Positions 11,313 through 14,873 of a DNA stretch of 14,873 bases are shown one piece after another (the stretch's first letter is position 1; each line of letters starts with the position of its first letter). The DNA comes from an uncultured Hyphomonadaceae bacterium (GTDB lineage Bacteria; Pseudomonadota; Alphaproteobacteria; Caulobacterales; Hyphomonadaceae). The DNA lies in assembly GCA_938049795.1 (NCBI GenBank), contig CALLCD010000274.1, positions 1 to 14,873 of the forward strand. Reading direction: 5' to 3'. The notes under the pieces are model-generated. The model saw only the letters and a list, made by a program, of their open reading frames with translations, had not been told where the DNA came from and searched no databases. Both the position numbers and the translations under genes were made by a program.

Positions 11313-12560
11313 ATGCCCGAACCCAGCCCCTCTTCCGCGCCAACGCCGCCTGATGCCGCGCCGCCGCTGCGTCCGTTAACCCCGCTGCAAATGTGGATTG
11401 TCGCGCTCGGCGTTGTGGCCATGGGCGTGGGCATGACAATTAATTTTGTCGTGGTCGCCCCGCTCACCCGCGACGCCGGACTGACCGAGATCGAAGTTGC
11501 GGGCATTCTTACCCTGTCAGCGCTGTTTTTTGCGCTCATGACGCCGATCTGGGGCCGCTGGGCGGACAGGTTTGGCCGCAAGCGGGTGATGGTGGCCTCG
11601 CTCGCCTTTGCGGGCCTGACCAATGCGGGTTTTGCGCTGGCGCTCGATCAGGCGCTCGCCGGAACGCTGCTCGGGCTGAACGCGGTTTTGTCGCTGGGCC
11701 TGATCCGGACGAGTTTCGGATTGCTGTCACCGGGGGTCTTTCCCGCCTCTATGGGCATGATCATCGAGGCGACCACACCAAAAACGCGCGCGGCGGGCAT
11801 GGGGCTTTTTGGCACGGCGATGAGCATTGGCTCGATCATTGGTCCGGCAGGTGCCGCCGCACTGGCTCCGTTTGGCGCATTGGCACCGCTCTGGGGCTCG
11901 ATCCTGTTTTCATGGGTCTGCGCGCTGGTGCTCGCCTTTGCGCTGCCCAAGAGCCGGACGCGGCGACCGGGTGGGCTCAGGCCTCAGCCCCTTAAACTGA
12001 CCGATAAGCGTATCCGTCCGCACATGATTTTCCTCCTCGCCTATTTCATTATTGTGGGCGGTATCCAGATGACGCTCGGCTTTCTGGTCGCTGACCGCTA
12101 CGGGCTTGCGCGCGCGGATGCGGTGCAGGCGACGGGGCTTGCATTCGGGTCGCTGGCGCTCGCCATGATCATTGTCCAGTTCGGCTATGTGCAAAGGCGC
12201 TATCCCGACCCCAAGCGCATGTTGCCGACGGGTCTGATCTTTGTGGCGCTTGGCTATCTTGTCGCCGCCGTATTCGAGCCATTTGTGCTGATGTGTCTTG
12301 GCTTTTTCATTGTCGGCATGGGCGCAGCATTGGTGGTGCCGGCGGCCAATGCGCTCGGCTCACTTGCGGTCAGCCCGCAAGACCAGCCGTCTGCTGCCGC
12401 CGTGCTTTCGTCTGCGCCGCCTTGGGCTTTTGTCATCGGCCCGCTTCTGGGCGCGCAGCTTTACCAGATTGATCCGCTGACCCCATTGCTTGCGAGCGCA
12501 GCCATGATGATCGTCCTGTTCGTCTATGCCACCCGCGTCACGCTGCGCTCTGAGGCATAA
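11313..12560 (+). CDS. Major facilitator superfamily transporter
   Basis: This 415-residue, 12-helix inner-membrane transporter has an MFS signature in the loop after helix 2, GRWADRFGRKRVM, matching the G-x3-D-R-x-G-R-R/K motif of the drug:H+ antiporter group. The fifth helix region has GSIIGPAGAA, similar to antiporter motif C, and GPLLGA follows in a late helix. A 30-residue proline/serine/alanine-rich cytoplasmic tail precedes helix 1, which starts near LQMWIVALGV. Drug, sugar or metabolite export is possible; the substrate cannot be read from sequence. The frame is open from an ATG at 11232, but that start has no ribosome-binding site and lies inside the predicted divergent promoter. ATG 11313 gives the usual N-terminus, although its AGGGG (11294-11298) is distant. 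It ends 8 bp from the convergent hydrolase. Confidence 0.88.
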   Translation: MPEPSPSSAPTPPDAAPPLRPLTPLQMWIVALGVVAMGVGMTINFVVVAPLTRDAGLTEIEVAGILTLSALFFALMTPIWGRWADRFGRKRVMVASLAFAGLTNAGFALALDQALAGTLLGLNAVLSLGLIRTSFGLLSPGVFPASMGMIIEATTPKTRAAGMGLFGTAMSIGSIIGPAGAAALAPFGALAPLWGSILFSWVCALVLAFALPKSRTRRPGGLRPQPLKLTDKRIRPHMIFLLAYFIIVGGIQMTLGFLVADRYGLARADAVQATGLAFGSLALAMIIVQFGYVQRRYPDPKRMLPTGLIFVALGYLVAAVFEPFVLMCLGFFIVGMGAALVVPAANALGSLAVSPQDQPSAAAVLSSAPPWAFVIGPLLGAQLYQIDPLTPLLASAAMMIVLFVYATRVTLRSEA

Positions 12561-12568
12561 GCGGCCCT

Positions 12569-13555
12569 TTACCCCAAACGATGCGGCGAAGAATGGTCCC
12601 ATTCGGCGAGCAACATGCGCAATGCCGCGATGAACGCAATCGGCTGGTCAAGCATGACATGGTGGCGGGCATGCGGGATCGAGACATAGGGCACCTGATG
12701 GCCGAGCAATTCCTGCATATACTCGCCCACATCGTCCGGCATCAGCGCGCTTTCCTCACCCCGAATGATCGCAATCCGGCACGTGATCGCGCGTAACATT
12801 TCGGCGGGCTCATTTGGCATATCAAACCGGCGCCAGATCGAGGGGTCGAACTTCCATGTCCAGCCAGACGCGCCACCCTCTTCGGTCTTTTTCAGGCTCC
12901 AGCGGGCAATATAATCCATCGCGAAATGGTTCTCGCAAAGCTGGGGCGGGGCGAGCCGGAACCGCGCCAAGGCTGATTCCAGATCAGGATAGACCTTATT
13001 CGGGCGGGCTTTGCGGGGCGGGCCACCATGCGGCCGGTCGGGCGGATTGACGGGGCTATCGACAATCACCGTGCCGCCAAAACGCTCGCCATGCTGCGCG
13101 CCGGTCTGCAAGGTGACAAAGCCGCCAAAACTATGGGCCACGATGACCGGCTTTTGCGCATGCTCGAACATGCCGGTCGCCTCGGCTACGGCCACCTGCT
13201 CAGCCGAAAACGTCGCCAGACTATAGGCAGAACGCCAATCGCTGTCGCCCATGCCGGAAAAGGTCAGCGCGACGACATTATAATCTCGCGCAAAATACGG
13301 CGCGATAAAGTCCCACCAATGGGCATGCGCGCCATTGCCATGCACCAGCAACAGACCGGGCGCATTGGTTTTGCCCCAGCGTTGATAATGGACACGCGCG
13401 CCATCCACGTCGATATATTCGGTTTCGTAACGCGCCGAGACAGCCTCGTCGAACCAGACGGGCGCAGGCGGACGGGCACCAGCATAGACATTGAGCGGTC
13501 CTCCTTCGGACGCCATTTCGGGCGGTTGATCCTTGATAAATTTATCGTCTTGCAT
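12569..13555 (-). CDS. Alpha/beta hydrolase
   Basis: This is a soluble 328-residue alpha/beta-hydrolase-fold enzyme. HGNGAHAHWW (72-81) forms the oxyanion-hole turn after strand 3. AHSFGG (140-145) is the nucleophile elbow with Ser142. The probable catalytic His is in IPHARHHVMLDQP near the C-terminus. The acid residue is less obvious; a Glu or Asp in RGEESALMPDD (about 275-285) is the best candidate. The domain of about 70 residues between strands 6 and 7 is a lid. Epoxide hydrolase, esterase or meta-cleavage hydrolase activity cannot be separated here. The first 40 residues, including a short Pro-rich stretch, precede the fold and have no signal peptide. The start is uncertain: ATG 13555 and ATG 13516 both have only distant purine-rich sites. 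It diverges from the epimerase gene. Confidence 0.88.
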   Translation of the reverse strand: MQDDKFIKDQPPEMASEGGPLNVYAGARPPAPVWFDEAVSARYETEYIDVDGARVHYQRWGKTNAPGLLLVHGNGAHAHWWDFIAPYFARDYNVVALTFSGMGDSDWRSAYSLATFSAEQVAVAEATGMFEHAQKPVIVAHSFGGFVTLQTGAQHGERFGGTVIVDSPVNPPDRPHGGPPRKARPNKVYPDLESALARFRLAPPQLCENHFAMDYIARWSLKKTEEGGASGWTWKFDPSIWRRFDMPNEPAEMLRAITCRIAIIRGEESALMPDDVGEYMQELLGHQVPYVSIPHARHHVMLDQPIAFIAALRMLLAEWDHSSPHRLG

Positions 13556-13640
13556 CGCGCACGGGTCTCTCTATTGATGGTCTTCAAGGGCTTTAGCATT
13601 GCCAAGGGCCGCTTAGAAGCCTTTCCCCGACGGAGCCAGC

Positions 13641-14510
13641 ATGACCCAAATCGCCGCCCATGATTTCCGCCTTGCCCTCTCACCCGAAGCGGGCGGCTGC
13701 GTGGATGCGCTGGACTGGCGCGGGCATGAGATTTTGTTTCCAACCCACGCACGCGCCAAGATTGGCTCAGCCCATCCGACAGAGCGCGCAGGTTTTCCGC
13801 TCGTCCCGTTTGCCGGACGGATTACCGGCTCGACGTTCCGCTTTGAAGATCGCGACTATGCGCTTACGCCAAACTTCCTGCCAGAGCCGAACGCCATTCA
13901 CGGCTTTGGCTGGCATCTGCCTTGGCAGGTCGAGACGCACACGGATGATATGATCACGCTCGTCCATAGCCATAGGACGGATCAGTGGCCCGCCGCCTAT
14001 ACGGCCCGCCAGACCTTCCGGCTGACCGAGACGGCGTTCGAGCTTGAAATGTCCCTAACCAATATGAGCGAGCGCGCCATGCCTGCGGGGCTTGGATGGC
14101 ACCCGTATTTTGCCGCCCACGACGCGCGCATCCAATCCCAAGTCAGCGCGATATGGCGGCCCGAGAATGCGCCCGCGCGCCAGCCTGAGCCGCTTGACGC
14201 AACATGCAATCTGAACACGGAGCAAACCGCAACAGATATCAATCTCGATCATTGCTTTACGAGCACGAAGCCGGACACGCTGATCCGCTGGCCCGAACGC
14301 GCATTGCAAGTCCGCATGACCGCATCAGATATTTTCTCGCATCTTGTGCTCTACACGCCAAAGGGCGAACCCTTTTTCTGCGCCGAGCCGATCAGCCATG
14401 TCCCAGATGCGGTCAATCTAGACGCCCCTGCGCATGAGATCGGCTTACGTGTCTTGCGCCCGGGTGAAACACTCACCGGCACAATCCGGCTAGAACCCTC
14501 AGCCCTCTGA
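13641..14510 (+). CDS. Aldose 1-epimerase (mutarotase) family protein
   Basis: This enzyme interconverts alpha and beta anomers of aldoses, or acts on a related sugar or sugar phosphate. The 289-residue beta-sandwich protein keeps the family's active-site landmarks: FPLVPFAGRI with Arg60, IHGFGW with His87, GWHPYF with the catalytic-acid His154, LDHCF with Asp203, and EPISHVPDAVN with the catalytic-base Glu249. It is shorter than GalM (about 340 residues) and resembles the compact bacterial group with varied sugar specificity. No galactose or other sugar operon is nearby, so a housekeeping role is likely. The start is supported by GGAG at 13632-13635, 5 nt upstream. Its last 12 bases overlap the end of the convergent hslO gene. 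Confidence 0.92.
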   Translation: MTQIAAHDFRLALSPEAGGCVDALDWRGHEILFPTHARAKIGSAHPTERAGFPLVPFAGRITGSTFRFEDRDYALTPNFLPEPNAIHGFGWHLPWQVETHTDDMITLVHSHRTDQWPAAYTARQTFRLTETAFELEMSLTNMSERAMPAGLGWHPYFAAHDARIQSQVSAIWRPENAPARQPEPLDATCNLNTEQTATDINLDHCFTSTKPDTLIRWPERALQVRMTASDIFSHLVLYTPKGEPFFCAEPISHVPDAVNLDAPAHEIGLRVLRPGETLTGTIRLEPSAL

Positions 14511-14873
14511 TATAATGTCAGCAAGCGCAATATCGTAATGCCGATTACAGAACTGGCAATCGACCCCAAGCGACGCATCACCCTCGGCCATGTCGACAAG
14601 CTCGCTGTCAGGCATTTTCAGCAAGGTCGCGCTCAACCTCTCCGCATTGCACGTACACGCATCGTCCAGCGCCGTGCTGTCTTCCAGCCTCACGCCCGTC
14701 TCGTGAAACAAGCGAAACAGGAGCGCGTCGGCGGAGAGGTCAGGGTCGGCAAGCTCACCATCCGTGAGGGTCGCGAAAATCGCGCGCGCGGCGTTCCAGT
14801 CATCTTCTGTGTCCCCGCGCGCCTGATCGCCGGCAATCTTCTGCACCAGCATGCCGCCAGAGCGCCAGTGCGG
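14499..14873 (-). CDS. hslO: Redox-regulated chaperone Hsp33, 3' part (cut by window edge)
   Basis: The visible 124 or so residues are the C-terminal part of Hsp33, a cytosolic holdase switched on by oxidative unfolding. The frame stays open to the right edge and reads PHWRSGGMLVQKIAGD, matching the conserved WRAGG-hLVQ segment of the core domain. It is therefore a partial gene and does not start at the ATG at 14850-14852. LLFRLFHETGVRL is the conserved linker. The zinc redox switch is complete, with CTC (CxC) followed 30 residues later by CQFC (CxxC). The stop is TGA at 14499-14501, inside the final codons of the convergent epimerase gene. About 180 residues of the N-terminal core should lie beyond the window. 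Confidence 0.93.
   Translation of the reverse strand, partial: PHWRSGGMLVQKIAGDQARGDTEDDWNAARAIFATLTDGELADPDLSADALLFRLFHETGVRLEDSTALDDACTCNAERLSATLLKMPDSELVDMAEGDASLGVDCQFCNRHYDIALADIISEG

Noticed and set aside
1..14873. Defence island, prophage, insertion sequence, CRISPR array, tRNA or rRNA genes
   Set aside because: No transposase, integrase, repeat-spacer pattern, toxin-antitoxin pair or cloverleaf-like sequence was seen on either strand; nearly all of the window is accounted for by housekeeping-type genes.

Overview
This window is GC-rich, gene-dense bacterial chromosome that reads as ordinary core genome of an alphaproteobacterium. The evidence is the gene content and order (pgk-fba, efp with an inositol-phosphatase-family gene, bolA divergent from a J-domain protein, a yggT-folD pair, an hslO end) and promoter-like sites resembling the Caulobacter housekeeping consensus (TTGACGS-N10-14-GCTANAWC). 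A Caulobacterales, Maricaulales or Hyphomonadaceae-like host is my best guess, from memory of such genomes and not from a search.

Layout, left to right. (1) 67-3109, plus strand: lower glycolysis/gluconeogenesis genes pgk and a class I fructose-bisphosphate aldolase, then a tiny DUF1272 zinc-ribbon protein and a thiE-type thiamine phosphate synthase that seems to have its own promoter. (2) 3110-3456: the only long gene-free stretch. It holds a 104-bp inverted-repeat element of REP/palindromic type and the efp promoter region. (3) 3457-4848, plus: efp followed closely by an inositol monophosphatase family gene. (4) 4845-8339, minus: a six-helix membrane histidine kinase with a decayed receiver-like C-terminus, an SDR oxidoreductase, and a protein with a C-terminal J domain. 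(5) 8381-8647, plus: bolA. (6) 8644-11160, minus: folD, yggT and a CelD/BcsL-type GNAT acyltransferase. (7) 11313-12560, plus: an MFS transporter, divergent from the acyltransferase across a 150-bp region rich in dyad symmetry. (8) 12569-13555, minus: an alpha/beta hydrolase; 13641-14510, plus: an aldose 1-epimerase; and 14499 to the right edge, minus: the 3' part of hslO (Hsp33).

The genes serve central carbon metabolism (pgk, fba, epimerase), cofactor and one-carbon metabolism (thiE, folD), translation and protein quality control (efp, J-domain protein, Hsp33), and sensing, transport and envelope functions (kinase, MFS, YggT). I see no phage, insertion sequence, CRISPR array, toxin-antitoxin pair or defence island, and no convincing new multi-gene system. 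The points most worth checking are the degenerate receiver on the kinase, a probably leaderless thiE transcript, a repeated promoter architecture with a constant 14-nt spacing, the operator-like dyads in front of the acyltransferase/MFS pair, and the single-copy palindromic element.
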